Source of the DNA: Bradyrhizobium sp. AZCC 2262
GTDB taxonomy: Bacteria; Pseudomonadota; Alphaproteobacteria; Rhizobiales; Xanthobacteraceae
Length of the DNA: 64,000 bases
Direction of reading: 5' to 3'
NCBI RefSeq assembly: GCF_036924535.1
Contig: NZ_JAZHRT010000001.1
Location: forward strand, 7,068,001 to 7,132,000
Shown piece after piece: positions 46,092-55,540 of this stretch. The position numbers and the translations under genes are program-made. How positions within the stretch are numbered: position 1 is the stretch's first letter; the number at the start of each line of letters is the position of its first letter. Under the pieces are notes generated by a model that saw only the letters and a program-made list of their open reading frames with translations, did no database searches and was not told the DNA's origin.

Positions 46092-47733
46092 AGACCCGCT
46101 CCCTGAATGGTTCGACGCCGAGCCGCTTCACCGTATCGACGAACAATTCGTCGGGACGCGCGCGCAGGGCAAGATAGGCTTCGACAATGTCCTCGATCAC
46201 GTCGGCGACGTCGACATAAGGCACCGCGGGGCCGATCAAGGTGCCCATCTGGGCATTCTCGTCGGCGCGGCCGCCGATGGTGATCTGGTAAAATTCCTCG
46301 CCGTTCTTCTCGACGCCGAGAATGCCGATATGGCCGACATGGTGATGTCCGCAGGCATTGATGCAGCCGGAAATGTTGATATGCAGCCGGCCGATCATGT
46401 TCGCCGTGTCGTGATTGGCGAAGCGGCGCGTCAATTCCTGCGCGATCGGGATCGAGCGCGCGTTGGCGAGCGAGCAATAATCCAGCCCCGGACAGGCAAT
46501 GATGTCGGAGACCAGATTGATGTTCGGCGTCGCGAGGCCGATTCTGTCGAGCGCCTTCCACAGCGCGGGCAGATCGCGCTTGGCAACGTGCGGCAGCACC
46601 AGGTTCTGCTCGTGACCGACGCGGATTTCGCCGAAGGAGTATTTGTCGGCGAGATCGGCAACCGCGTCCATCTGGTCGGCGGTCGCGTCGCCCGGAGGGC
46701 CGCCGACCGGCTTCAGCGACAGCGTCACGATCGAATAGCCCTGCACCTTATGCGTAAACACCGAGTTGCGGCGCCAGGCCTCGAAATGCGGATCATGCGC
46801 CGCCTTCTTTAGCTCGTCCGGCATGTGCGGCAGCTTGTCATAGGCTGGATAGGAGAAGCGCGAGCGGATTTCCTCGATCACGGAATCCTCCAGCGTCAAC
46901 GCGCTGTCGCGAATATGCTCCCACTCCTCCTCGACTTCCCTGGCGAACTTCTCGATGCCGAGCTCGTGCACGAGGATCTTGATACGGGCCTTGTAGATGT
47001 TGTCGCGGCGGCCGTACTGGTTGTAGACGCGCAGGATCGCCTCGACATAGCTGAGGATATCGCGGCGTGACACGAACGGCTTGATGGTTTTGGCGATGAA
47101 CGGCGTGCGGCCGAGCCCGCCGCCGACCAGCACCTCGAAACCGGTCTCGCCTTCCGCATTCCTGTATAGCCGCAAGCCGATGTCGTGGATCTTGATCGCG
47201 GCGCGATCGTGGTCGGAGGCTGTGATCGCGATCTTGAACTTGCGTGGCAGGAACGAGAATTCCGGATGCAGCGTGGTGTGCTGGCGCAGGATTTCCGACC
47301 AGATGCGGGGATCCTCGATCTCACCCGGCGCGACGCCCGCCCACTGGTCCGAGGTGACGTTGCGCATGTTGTTGCCCGAAGTCTGCATCGCGTGGATGCC
47401 GACTTCGGCCAGATCGGCCAGCGCGTCTGGCAGTTCGGCGAGCTTGATCCAGTTGAACTGGATGTTCTGCCGGGTGGTGAAATGGCCGTAGCCGCGATCG
47501 TAGCGGCGCGCGACATGCGCAAGCCGCCGCAGCTGCTTCGACGACAGCGTGCCGTAGGGAATCGCGACGCGGAACATGTAGGCGTGCAGTTGCAGATAGA
47601 CGCCGTTCTGCAGCCGCAGCATCTTGAATTCGTCCTCGGTGAGCTCGCCGGAGAGACGGCGCTTCACCTGGTCCCGGAATTCGGACACGCGTTCGTTGAT
47701 CAGCGTGCGGTCGAGTTCGTCATATGCGTACAT
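46078..47733 (-). CDS. cysI: Sulfite reductase, haemoprotein (CysI/NirA-like)
   Basis: The 551-residue enzyme has two ferredoxin-like/sirohaem halves. The [4Fe-4S]-sirohaem ligands are in ACPGLDYCSLA and SGCINACGHHHVGH. YGHFTTRQNIQFNW and TSGNNMRNVTSD bind substrate and sirohaem. It reduces sulfite to sulfide with six electrons. Sequence alone does not fully exclude nitrite reductase, but the operon (cysG, cysH, sulfate transport) argues for sulfite. No flavoprotein CysJ is present, so ferredoxin is a likely donor. Confidence 0.92.
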   Translation of the reverse strand: MYAYDELDRTLINERVSEFRDQVKRRLSGELTEDEFKMLRLQNGVYLQLHAYMFRVAIPYGTLSSKQLRRLAHVARRYDRGYGHFTTRQNIQFNWIKLAELPDALADLAEVGIHAMQTSGNNMRNVTSDQWAGVAPGEIEDPRIWSEILRQHTTLHPEFSFLPRKFKIAITASDHDRAAIKIHDIGLRLYRNAEGETGFEVLVGGGLGRTPFIAKTIKPFVSRRDILSYVEAILRVYNQYGRRDNIYKARIKILVHELGIEKFAREVEEEWEHIRDSALTLEDSVIEEIRSRFSYPAYDKLPHMPDELKKAAHDPHFEAWRRNSVFTHKVQGYSIVTLSLKPVGGPPGDATADQMDAVADLADKYSFGEIRVGHEQNLVLPHVAKRDLPALWKALDRIGLATPNINLVSDIIACPGLDYCSLANARSIPIAQELTRRFANHDTANMIGRLHINISGCINACGHHHVGHIGILGVEKNGEEFYQITIGGRADENAQMGTLIGPAVPYVDVADVIEDIVEAYLALRARPDELFVDTVKRLGVEPFRERVYATR

Positions 47734-47757
47734 GATGGATCAGCCTTGATAGGTCGT

Positions 47758-48072
47758 TTAGGCCGGAAGCAAATCGATGGTGAGGCCATTCGAGCGGATG
47801 CGTTCGCGGAGATTGCCGGGCTTGATCGCCCCGCTGTCCTTGACTTCGACCGGCGCGATATAGGCGCCGATCGCGCCGACGTCATCGGCAATCGCTTCGG
47901 TGAGCAGCGCCCTCGCTTCATCGGAGGTACGAACGATTGCCGCATCCGACAAGTCCGCCGACCAGCTCTGCTGATCGGTGCGGTAGATGACCACGCCGTC
48001 CCAGGTGCGGTTGGCGGTCACCATCGACGGACCGGCAATCTTGATTTTCTTCTGTTCGAGCGGAGAGGTCAT
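47758..48072 (-). CDS. DUF2849 protein of the sulfite-reduction operon
   Basis: The 104-residue DUF2849 protein has MVTANRTWDGVVIYRTD, then a beta-rich core ending LRERIRSNGLTIDL. The family occurs between cysG and sulfite reductase in alphaproteobacteria and has no proven function. The ATG overlaps the cysG stop (atga), which fixes the start; a longer frame inside cysG is an artefact. Confidence 0.88.
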   Translation of the reverse strand: MTSPLEQKKIKIAGPSMVTANRTWDGVVIYRTDQQSWSADLSDAAIVRTSDEARALLTEAIADDVGAIGAYIAPVEVKDSGAIKPGNLRERIRSNGLTIDLLPA

Positions 48073-49505
48073 TCGGCAGCATCCAGCAGTTTGGAGATGA
48101 CTTGATTGAGGTCGGACTGGCGCCACGGCGCGGAATGCGCAACGACGTCGCCGATGATGAGGATGGCGGGACCGCCATCGATTTTTTCGACCAGCGCGGG
48201 AAGGTTTTCGAGCGTACCGACCACGGCCTGCGCATCCGGCCGCGTCACCCGCGCGAACACGCCGACGGGCGTTTGCGGTAACCGGCCCGCAGCAAGCAGG
48301 CCCGCCCGCACCGACGGCGCCGCGGTCATGCCCATATAGACCACGATGGTCATCTTCCTGTCCGTCAGCACCGACCAGTCGACCGTCTCGGCGTCCTTGG
48401 CCTTGTGCGCGGTCAGGAAGGTGATGCGCAGCGCTTCATGACGATAGGTCAGCGGCGCCTCGAATTGCGCGGCGGCGCCGAGCCCTGCGGTAATGCCCGG
48501 CACCACCGAATAGGCGACGCCGGCTTCGCGCAACACTTCGATCTCCTCGCCGCCGCGGCCGAAGATGAAGGGATCGCCACCTTTCAGCCGCACTACGCGC
48601 TGTCCGGATTTCGCTGCATCAATCAGCAATTTGTTGATCGCATCTTGCCCGATGCCGGGCTTGCCGACCCGGCGTCCGACCGCAACACGCGAGGCATCGC
48701 GACGCACGCGATCGAGAACTTCCGGTGAGACCAGTTCGTCGTAGAAAACGATGTCGGCATCCTGCAATGCGCGCAGCGCCTTGATGGTGAGCAGATCCGG
48801 ATCGCCCGGACCCGCGCCGACCAGCGTCACCCTGCCCTCGGCCTTGCCGCCCTGGCTCGCGCCGGCGAAGGCGGAGGGATCGGCAATTTCGTTCAGCGCT
48901 TTTTCGGCCTCGTCCTTGCGGCCGGCAAGCACCAGCGCGCCGATCGGACCGTCGATCACACGCTCCCAGAACCGGCGGCGCAGCGAAAATTCGGGAATGC
49001 GCGCATGCATCGATTTGCGAAAGCCGCCGATGAAGGCGGCGAGATCGCCGATACGCGCCGGCAGCACCGCCTCGATGCGCTCACGCACGCGGCGCGCGAC
49101 CACCGGTGACGCGCCGCCGGTGCCGACGGCAACGACGACATCGCCACGATCAACGATCGCCGGAAAGATGAAAGTGGAATGCGCGAGATCGTCCATCACG
49201 TTGACGGGCAGCCCGACCGCCTTCGCACACACCGACATCGCAACGCCGATATCGCCGGCGCCGGCGCATAGGATCGCGATGATGCCCGACAGATCGGCAG
49301 TGAGCGGATCGCCCGAGCCCGGCTCGATCCGCGCGGCGTCCGTGGGGTCGAGACCAGCCAGATCATGATCACCGTCGGTCGCAAACCATTGGACCCGTGC
49401 GCCCGCTGAAACCAGCAGCCGTAATTTCGCGCGCACGAGTTCGCCCGCTCCAACGAGCAGCACCTTGCCGCTTTGCAGATCCAGGAACACAGGCAGGTAG
49501 CGCAT
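48069..49505 (-). CDS. cysG: Siroheme synthase, multifunctional
   Basis: The 478-residue three-function enzyme makes sirohaem for sulfite reductase. The N-terminal third (1-about 205) is the precorrin-2 dehydrogenase/ferrochelatase (LVGAGELVRAKLRLL). The rest is uroporphyrinogen-III methyltransferase with VGAGPGDPDLLTIKALR, RLKGGDPFIFGRGGEE and VPGITAG. It is the first gene of the minus-strand sulfur operon and is divergent from cysD. Confidence 0.95.
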   Translation of the reverse strand: MRYLPVFLDLQSGKVLLVGAGELVRAKLRLLVSAGARVQWFATDGDHDLAGLDPTDAARIEPGSGDPLTADLSGIIAILCAGAGDIGVAMSVCAKAVGLPVNVMDDLAHSTFIFPAIVDRGDVVVAVGTGGASPVVARRVRERIEAVLPARIGDLAAFIGGFRKSMHARIPEFSLRRRFWERVIDGPIGALVLAGRKDEAEKALNEIADPSAFAGASQGGKAEGRVTLVGAGPGDPDLLTIKALRALQDADIVFYDELVSPEVLDRVRRDASRVAVGRRVGKPGIGQDAINKLLIDAAKSGQRVVRLKGGDPFIFGRGGEEIEVLREAGVAYSVVPGITAGLGAAAQFEAPLTYRHEALRITFLTAHKAKDAETVDWSVLTDRKMTIVVYMGMTAAPSVRAGLLAAGRLPQTPVGVFARVTRPDAQAVVGTLENLPALVEKIDGGPAILIIGDVVAHSAPWRQSDLNQVISKLLDAAE

Positions 49506-49519
49506 CCGATACTCGCTTT

Positions 49520-49532
49520 CCCCAACTTGGGG
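49520..49532. promoter_or_regulatory. Palindrome in the cysG-cysD divergent promoter region
   Basis: ccccaacttgggg is a perfect 13-base palindrome, located 14 bases before the cysG start and one base upstream of a -35-like ttgact for cysD. A shared regulator of both operons could bind here. No regulator gene is in the window. Confidence 0.45.
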
Positions 49533-49533
49533 C

Positions 49534-49561
49534 TTGACTGAAATTATTTTCTATTTATGTC
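49534..49561 (+). promoter_or_regulatory. Candidate cysD promoter
   Basis: ttgact (49534-49539) and tatgtc (49556-49561) are separated by 16 bases in an AT-rich stretch that stands out from the GC-rich surroundings. If real, transcription starts near 49568, and the ATG at 49557 cannot be the cysD start. Confidence 0.4.
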
Positions 49562-49649
49562 TCGATCAAGAGCCGTAAAGAGAAAATTATTTCTTCTCTA
49601 TTGCGGCGCAACTTTAGAAGTTTTCCACTCCCAAGTCCAAGGCCCAGAG

Positions 49650-50576
49650 ATGCATCTTCTAGACAATGAATCCAGTGGACAGGGGTTGCGGTCCGCAACC
49701 ATGCGCGAAGCATCATCCGTGCCCAAAATTTTGGCCAACGGACACAAAATTTTGGCCAACGGACAGCTGCCGCCCCCCTCGATGGACCATCTCGACGAGC
49801 TCGAGGCGCAGAGCATCTACATCCTGCGCGAGGCGTTCGCACGGCTGAAAAAGCTCGCGCTGCTGTGGTCGCTCGGCAAGGATTCCAACGTGATGATCTG
49901 GCTGGCGCGCAAGGCCTTCTTCGGCCGGGTGCCGTTTCCGGCGCTGCACGTCGACACCGGCAAGAAATTTCCCGAGATGTATGCGTTCCGCGACCGCTTC
50001 GGAAAAGAGTGGGATCTCGACCTCAAGGTCGAGCCCTGCCCGCCAATCGACGCCGTCGACCCGACCCTACCGCCCGCCGCGCGCTCCGCCGCGCGCAAGA
50101 CCGAGGGTCTGAAGTGGGCGCTGACCAAATATGGTTTCGACGGCTTGATCGCAGGCATTCGCCGCGATGAGGAAGCCACGCGCGCCAAGGAGCGGGTATT
50201 CTCGCCGCGCGGACTCGAAGGCGGCTGGGATGTGCGCGATCAGCCGCCGGAGTTCTGGGACCAGTTCAACGCTTCGCCGCCGCCCGGCGCGCATCTGCGC
50301 ATCCATCCGATCCTGCATTGGACCGAAGCCGACATCTGGGCCTACACCAAGCGCGAAAACATTCCGATCATCCCGCTCTATCTGTCGAAGGACGGCAAGC
50401 GCTATCGCTCGCTGGGCGACCAGGACATCACCAACCCGGTGGCTTCCACCGCCTCGAGTATCGATGAAATCCTGACCGAACTCGACGGCACCAAGGTGCC
50501 GGAGCGCGCCGGCCGCGCTCTCGATCACGAGACCGAAGACGCTTTCGAGCGGCTGCGTGTCGCTGGCTATCTCTGA
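49650..50576 (+). CDS. cysD: Sulfate adenylyltransferase subunit 2
   Basis: From the chosen ATG the protein is 308 residues, close to E. coli CysD (302). It is the PP-loop subunit that adenylates sulfate with ATP. Motifs: LWSLGKDSNVMIWLARKAFF (PP-loop), LHVDTGKKFPEMY, GIRRDEEATRAKER and NWTE-like HWTEADIWAY. AAGG stands 7 bases before ATG 49650. Other in-frame ATGs at 49557 and 49701 are less likely. The N-terminal region includes a duplicated KILANG heptapeptide from a 21-base tandem repeat. The cysNC gene starts 12 bases after the stop. Confidence 0.93.
   Translation: MHLLDNESSGQGLRSATMREASSVPKILANGHKILANGQLPPPSMDHLDELEAQSIYILREAFARLKKLALLWSLGKDSNVMIWLARKAFFGRVPFPALHVDTGKKFPEMYAFRDRFGKEWDLDLKVEPCPPIDAVDPTLPPAARSAARKTEGLKWALTKYGFDGLIAGIRRDEEATRAKERVFSPRGLEGGWDVRDQPPEFWDQFNASPPPGAHLRIHPILHWTEADIWAYTKRENIPIIPLYLSKDGKRYRSLGDQDITNPVASTASSIDEILTELDGTKVPERAGRALDHETEDAFERLRVAGYL
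49725..49765 (+). repeat. 21-base tandem duplication in the cysD N-terminal region
   Basis: aaaattttggccaacggaca occurs twice with one base between, giving KILANG-H-KILANG-Q. The two copies are identical, which suggests a recent slip. It lies before the conserved CysD core. Confidence 0.9.
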
Positions 50577-50588
50577 CGGATATTTGGT

Positions 50589-52538
50589 GTGAGCGTTGCT
50601 ATGAACATGATCCTCCCCGCAAGCGTCTCGGCCACGCCGAACGGCACCACGTCGATGCCAAATGGCACGACGCGACCGCAGGTCCGCATCGTCATCGTCG
50701 GCCATGTCGACCACGGCAAATCCACTCTGGTCGGACGCCTGCTGCACGAGACCGGCAGCCTGCCCGAAGGCAAGCTGGAGATGCTGAAGGCGGTCAGCGC
50801 GCGGCGCGGCATGCCGTTCGAATGGTCGTTCCTGCTCGATGCGCTGCAGACCGAGCGCGACCAGGGCATCACGATCGACACCACCCAAATCCGCTTCCGC
50901 ACCCGTTCGCGCGACGTCGTGCTGATTGACGCGCCCGGTCACGCCGAATTCCTGCGCAACATGATCACGGGCGCCTCGCAGGCCGACGGCGCCGTGCTGA
51001 TCATCGACGCGCTCGAAGGCGTGCGCGACCAGACCCGGCGTCACGGCTATCTGCTGCATCTGTTGGGCATCAAGCAGGTCGCCATCGTCGTCAACAAGAT
51101 GGACCGCGTCGATTTCAGCGCCGATCGCTTCGAGGAGATCAGCGACGAGATTTCGGCACACCTGACCGGCCTCGGCGTGACGCCGACAGCCGTTATTCCG
51201 ATTTCCGCGCGCGACGGCGACGGCGTTGCCGAACACACGCCGCGGATCGGCTGGTACCGGGGACCGACTGTCGTCGAGGCGCTCGACGCGCTCGAACCGG
51301 CGCGCCCGCTGGAGCAGCTTGCGCTGCGGCTGCCAGTGCAGGCGATCTACAAATTCGACGATCGCCGCATCGTCGCGGGCCGCATCGAGTCAGGACATCT
51401 GAGCGCCGGCGACGAAATCGTCATCATGCCCGCCGGCAAGATCGCCAAGATCAAAACGGTGGAAAGCTGGCCGGTGACGCCGCTCAAGGGCAGCCACGGC
51501 GCCGGCCGCTCGGTCGGCATCACGCTCGATCGCGAATTGTTCATCGAACGCGGCGACGTCATCGCGCATGCCGGCGCGACGCCACGCGATACGCGGCGGA
51601 TTCGCGCGCGAATTTTCTGGCTGCACGACAAGCCGTTGTCGAAGGGCGATCAGATCCTGATCCGCCTCGGCACGCGGGAATCGCGCGCCAGCGTGGTCGC
51701 CATCGAAAAGGCGGTCGATCCCGGCGAGCTTTCCAACGAGGAGACCAAGGCGATCGCGCGCAATCATGTTGGCGAAATCGATATTTCGCTGGCGCAGCCG
51801 ATCGCGGCCGACCCCTATCAGGAAAATCCGCGCACCGGGCGGCTGGTGATCGAGGTCAACGGCCGCATCGCCGGCGGCGGTCTCGTGCTGTCGGTCGACG
51901 CCGGACAGCGCGCGGTCCCGATCGACATCGTGCCGGTCGAATCCGCGCTACGGCCGGAAGAACGCTCGGCGCGCTACCGCCATAACGGCGCGGTGATCTG
52001 GCTGACCGGCCTGCCCGGCTCCGGAAAATCGACACTGGCGCGCGCGCTGGAGCGGCGACTGTTTTCGCGCGGCGGCTCACCAATCCTGCTCGACGGCGAC
52101 ACCCTGCGCGCGGGCCTCAACGGCGACCTCGGTTTCTCCGCGCAGGACCGCACCGAAAACATCCGGCGGCTCGCCGAAGTCGCGACCCATCTGGCGCGCA
52201 ACGGCCACATCGCCGTCGTCGCCGCAGTGTCGCCGTCAGCGGATGATCGTGCCGCCGCCCGCCGCATCGCCGACATGACATTCCGCGAGATCTATGTCGC
52301 GACACCGGCCGAGATCTGCGAGAGCCGCGATCCCAAGGGCCATTACGCCAAGGCGCGCGCCGGCAGGCTGCAGGCCTTCACCGGGATCGGCAATGATTAC
52401 CAGCCGCCGGACCGGGCGGAGCTCCGCATCGACACCTCGGCCAAGACGGTTTCGGACGCGACCGACGAGATCGAGCGGATGCTGGCGGAGACCGGCATTC
52501 TGTTCGACGAACTGGTGGATCTGGCGGCGAACATCTAG
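50589..52538 (+). CDS. cysNC: Bifunctional sulfate adenylyltransferase subunit 1 / APS kinase
   Basis: The 649-residue fusion starts with a GTPase (CysN) part, with [14 protein letters not shown] (about 37), DAPGHAEF and NKMD, which drives sulfate adenylation with CysD. From about residue 460 it is an APS kinase (CysC) with [18 protein letters not shown] and [16 protein letters not shown]. The product can be APS and PAPS. Rhizobial NodQ has the same fusion, but no nod gene is near and the divergent sulfur operon argues for general assimilation. The GTG start is 12 bases after cysD, and an intrinsic terminator follows. Confidence 0.94.
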   Translation: MSVAMNMILPASVSATPNGTTSMPNGTTRPQVRIVIVGHVDHGKSTLVGRLLHETGSLPEGKLEMLKAVSARRGMPFEWSFLLDALQTERDQGITIDTTQIRFRTRSRDVVLIDAPGHAEFLRNMITGASQADGAVLIIDALEGVRDQTRRHGYLLHLLGIKQVAIVVNKMDRVDFSADRFEEISDEISAHLTGLGVTPTAVIPISARDGDGVAEHTPRIGWYRGPTVVEALDALEPARPLEQLALRLPVQAIYKFDDRRIVAGRIESGHLSAGDEIVIMPAGKIAKIKTVESWPVTPLKGSHGAGRSVGITLDRELFIERGDVIAHAGATPRDTRRIRARIFWLHDKPLSKGDQILIRLGTRESRASVVAIEKAVDPGELSNEETKAIARNHVGEIDISLAQPIAADPYQENPRTGRLVIEVNGRIAGGGLVLSVDAGQRAVPIDIVPVESALRPEERSARYRHNGAVIWLTGLPGSGKSTLARALERRLFSRGGSPILLDGDTLRAGLNGDLGFSAQDRTENIRRLAEVATHLARNGHIAVVAAVSPSADDRAAARRIADMTFREIYVATPAEICESRDPKGHYAKARAGRLQAFTGIGNDYQPPDRAELRIDTSAKTVSDATDEIERMLAETGILFDELVDLAANI

Positions 52539-52576
52539 GCCTTTTAGGCACTTCTCATCGACCCGGCTTTAGGGCT

Positions 52577-52603
52577 AAAAGGGCGGCTAACGCTGCCCTT
52601 TTT
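52577..52603 (+). terminator. Intrinsic terminator after cysNC
   Basis: The stem aaaagggc / gccctttt (eight pairs) has a ten-base loop rich in structure and ends in a T-run. It lies about 40 bases after the stop. Confidence 0.85.
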
Positions 52604-52671
52604 GGCGCGTTTTTTGCTGCTTTTCGTCAGAATGCAGCCTTTGAACGCCATTTCTACCGAGAAAGCCCAAC

Positions 52672-54834
52672 ATGAATCGTGTCGATGCCCACGGATTGAA
52701 GATCGCCCCTGTCCTGTTCGATTTCATCGCCAAGGAGGCGGCTCCCAAAACCGGGATTTCGCCCGACGCGTTCTGGGCCGGTGTCGCCGCCATCATCAAA
52801 AAGCTGGGGCCGAAGAATCGTGAGCTGCTCGCGTTTCGCGACGCGCTGCAGGCCAAGATCGACGGCTGGCACCGCGCCAACAAGGGCAAGCCGTTCGACA
52901 TGAACGCGTATACGGCCTTCCTCAAGGAGATCGGCTATCTCCTCCCCGAGCCGGCGACGCAGAAGGTCGAGACCGCCAATGTCGACGAGGAAATCGGCAA
53001 GATCTGCGGACCGCAGCTCGTCGTCCCCCTGACCAATGCCCGCTACGCGCTGAATGCGGCTAATGCGCGCTGGGGCAGCTTATACGATGCGTTCTACGGC
53101 ACCGATGCAATCCCGCATGATCCAAGCGAAAGCGGTAAGGGCTACAACAAGGCGCGCGGCGACAAGGTGATTGCCAAGGCCAAGGCGTTCCTCGACGCTG
53201 CCGTGCCGCTCGCGACCGGCAGCCACACCGATGTGACGTCGTACAGCGTGATCGCCGGCCAGCTCGCCGTGAAGCTCAAGAGCGGCAACGCCACCGCATT
53301 GAAGTCGGCTTCGCAGTTCGCAGGCTATCTGGGCGATGCCGCCGCACCGACCACAATCCTGCTGGTCAACAACGGCATGCACATCGAAGTAAAGATCGAC
53401 CGCAGCCACGTGATCGGTAAGGACGATCCGGCCGGCGTCGCCGACATGATCCTGGAATCGGCGGTCTCCACCATTCTTGACATGGAAGACTCGGTCGCCG
53501 CCGTCGATGCCGAGGACAAGGTGCTGGTCTATCGCAACACACTCGGCCTGATGGACGGCACGCTCTCGGCCGATTTCGAGAAGGGCGGCAAGACGCTCAA
53601 GCGTTCGCTCAACCCCGACCGCACCTACAAGACGCCCGACGGCAAGGAGCTGACGCTGCATGGCCGCAGCCTGCTCTTGATGCGCAATGTCGGCCATCAC
53701 ATGTTCACTGATGCCGTGCTCGACGAGAAGGGCGAGGAAATTCCGGAAGGCCTGCTCGACGCTGCAGTGGCAGGCCTGCTCGCGATCCACGACCTCAAGG
53801 GTTCTTCGAAAACCAAAAACAGCCGCACCGGCTCGGTCTACATCGTCAAGCCGAAGATGCACGGCCCCGATGAAGTCGCGCTGACCTGCGAACTGTTTGG
53901 CGAAGTCGAGAAGCTTCTCGGCCTGCCGGAGAACACCATGAAGGTCGGCATCATGGACGAGGAGCGCCGCACCACGGTCAACCTCAAGGCCTGTATCCAG
54001 AACGCCTCGAAACGCATCTGCTTCATCAACACCGGCTTCCTCGACCGCACCGGCGACGAGATCCATACCTCGATGGAAGCGGGACCGATGATCCGCAAGA
54101 ACGACATGAAGGCGCAGCCCTGGATCAAGGCCTATGAGGACTGGAACGTCGACATGGGCCTGATCGACGGCCTGCCCGGCCATGCCCAGATCGGCAAGGG
54201 TATGTGGGCGGCGCCCGACAAGATGGCCGACATGCTCACCCAGAAGCTCGGCCACCCGCAGGCTGGCGCCACCACCGCCTGGGTGCCGTCGCCGACCGCA
54301 GCCACGCTGCATGCGCTGCATTATCACCAGGTGAACGTGATCGCGCGCCAGCAGGAACTCGCCAAGGGCGGTCAGCGCGCGAAACTTTCCGACATCCTCA
54401 CCATTCCGATGTCGCAGTCGAACTGGGCGCCCGACGATGTGAAGCAGGAGATCGACAACAACTGCCAGGGCATTTTGGGCTATGTCGTGCGCTGGATCGA
54501 CCAGGGCGTCGGCTGTTCCAAGGTGCCGGATATTCACGACGTCGGCCTGATGGAAGACCGCGCAACTTTACGCATTTCCAGCCAGCATCTGGCAAACTGG
54601 CTGGCGCATGGCGTCGTCAGCAAGGACCAGGTGATGGAATCGCTGAAGCGGATGGCGGTCGTGGTCGACAAGCAGAACGCCGGCGACCCGCTCTACAAGC
54701 CGATGGCGCCTTCGTTCGACGGCGTGGCCTTCCAGGCCGCCTGCGACCTCGTCTTCAAGGGCCGCGAGCAGCCGAACGGCTACACCGAATACATCCTCAC
54801 CGCCCGCCGCCGCGAGGCGAAGGCGGCAGGATAA
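52672..54834 (+). CDS. glcB: Malate synthase G
   Basis: The 720-residue monomeric enzyme (E. coli GlcB 723) condenses glyoxylate and acetyl-CoA to malate. Motifs: [18 protein letters not shown] (Mg-binding acids), [37 protein letters not shown] and [25 protein letters not shown], with the catalytic Asp in MEDRATL. It serves the glyoxylate and glycolate routes. Isocitrate lyase and glc genes are not adjacent. The start ATG opens [10 protein letters not shown] and lacks a strong ribosome-binding site. Confidence 0.97.
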   Translation: MNRVDAHGLKIAPVLFDFIAKEAAPKTGISPDAFWAGVAAIIKKLGPKNRELLAFRDALQAKIDGWHRANKGKPFDMNAYTAFLKEIGYLLPEPATQKVETANVDEEIGKICGPQLVVPLTNARYALNAANARWGSLYDAFYGTDAIPHDPSESGKGYNKARGDKVIAKAKAFLDAAVPLATGSHTDVTSYSVIAGQLAVKLKSGNATALKSASQFAGYLGDAAAPTTILLVNNGMHIEVKIDRSHVIGKDDPAGVADMILESAVSTILDMEDSVAAVDAEDKVLVYRNTLGLMDGTLSADFEKGGKTLKRSLNPDRTYKTPDGKELTLHGRSLLLMRNVGHHMFTDAVLDEKGEEIPEGLLDAAVAGLLAIHDLKGSSKTKNSRTGSVYIVKPKMHGPDEVALTCELFGEVEKLLGLPENTMKVGIMDEERRTTVNLKACIQNASKRICFINTGFLDRTGDEIHTSMEAGPMIRKNDMKAQPWIKAYEDWNVDMGLIDGLPGHAQIGKGMWAAPDKMADMLTQKLGHPQAGATTAWVPSPTAATLHALHYHQVNVIARQQELAKGGQRAKLSDILTIPMSQSNWAPDDVKQEIDNNCQGILGYVVRWIDQGVGCSKVPDIHDVGLMEDRATLRISSQHLANWLAHGVVSKDQVMESLKRMAVVVDKQNAGDPLYKPMAPSFDGVAFQAACDLVFKGREQPNGYTEYILTARRREAKAAG

Positions 54835-54919
54835 ATTACGTCACGATGCCGCATCGGTTGCTAGGAACGCCTGCACTCTCCGTCCGTTGTTGAACATCCC
54901 AACACGGAAGGAGACAGCG

Positions 54920-55120
54920 ATGGATTGGAACAGGGTCGAAGGCAACTGGAAGCAGTTCAAGGGTTCCGCCAAGGAGAAGTGGGGCAAGCTCACCGATGAC
55001 GATCTCAACGTCATCGAGGGCCGCCGCGAGCAGCTCGAAGGCAAGCTGCAGCAGCGCTACGGCTTTGCCAAGGACCAGATCCGCAAGGACGTGGACGACT
55101 GGTTCGGGACCTTGAAGTAA
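54920..55120 (+). CDS. CsbD family stress protein
   Basis: The 66-residue protein has the full CsbD signature: MDWNRVEGNWKQFKGSAKEKWGKLTDDDL and a C-terminal YGFAKDQIRKDVDDW. CsbD proteins are small, hydrophilic and induced by general stress; their biochemical role is unknown. AAGGAGA stands 7 bases before the ATG. An intrinsic terminator follows 25 bases after the stop. Confidence 0.93.
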   Translation: MDWNRVEGNWKQFKGSAKEKWGKLTDDDLNVIEGRREQLEGKLQQRYGFAKDQIRKDVDDWFGTLK

Positions 55121-55144
55121 GGTCACGCTTCCCGAACATCAAAT

Positions 55145-55168
55145 GCCCCGGCGCTGGCCGGGGCTTTT
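55145..55168 (+). terminator. Intrinsic terminator after the CsbD gene
   Basis: The stem gccccggc / gccggggc has a four-base loop and is followed by TTTT. Confidence 0.82.
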
Positions 55169-55183
55169 CGTTTGGGTCATCGC

Positions 55184-55336
55184 CTAGACCGTGATGTATC
55201 TCAACAGCGAGATCACGCCCAGCACGATCACGACGACCCGCGCGATCTGCTTGGCGCGGGCATCGAGCGGAAGCATGTTGATGAGATAGAGGACAAGTAT
55301 GACCACGAGAAACGTGATGAGTATGCTGACAAGCAT
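55184..55336 (-). CDS. Very small two-helix membrane protein
   Basis: This 50-codon gene reads MLVSILITFLVVILVLYLIN, then MLPLDARAKQIARVV, then a second hydrophobic helix ending LLRYITV. The form (helix, LPLDxRAKQIARV hinge, helix) matches a small membrane-protein family seen in many proteobacteria, possibly the Thivi_2564 type. The clean pattern of two helices around a charged hinge supports a real gene. It is convergent with the CsbD gene. Function is unknown. Confidence 0.72.
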   Translation of the reverse strand: MLVSILITFLVVILVLYLINMLPLDARAKQIARVVVIVLGVISLLRYITV

Positions 55337-55540
55337 GAGGGCCCCCTTCGGCATTCACTGCAAATGCACGCTGTTAGTAACTTGTTAACGTGAACGGGCA
55401 TCGCCGGTTCCATCCGGCGGAACATTGAATGATCGAAAAACCTGCAATCATTTCAGAAACCCTCGTAGTTCTACCAAGCCGTCCTCGTTAAGTTTTTACG
55501 GTTCTTCCTCCAAATGGCCGGAGCGTCCTGGGGGAGCATC

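Noticed and set aside
49650..52538. cysD-cysNC as nodulation genes nodPQ.
   Set aside because: Same enzymes, but no nod, noe or nif gene is present and the divergent operon is sulfate assimilation.
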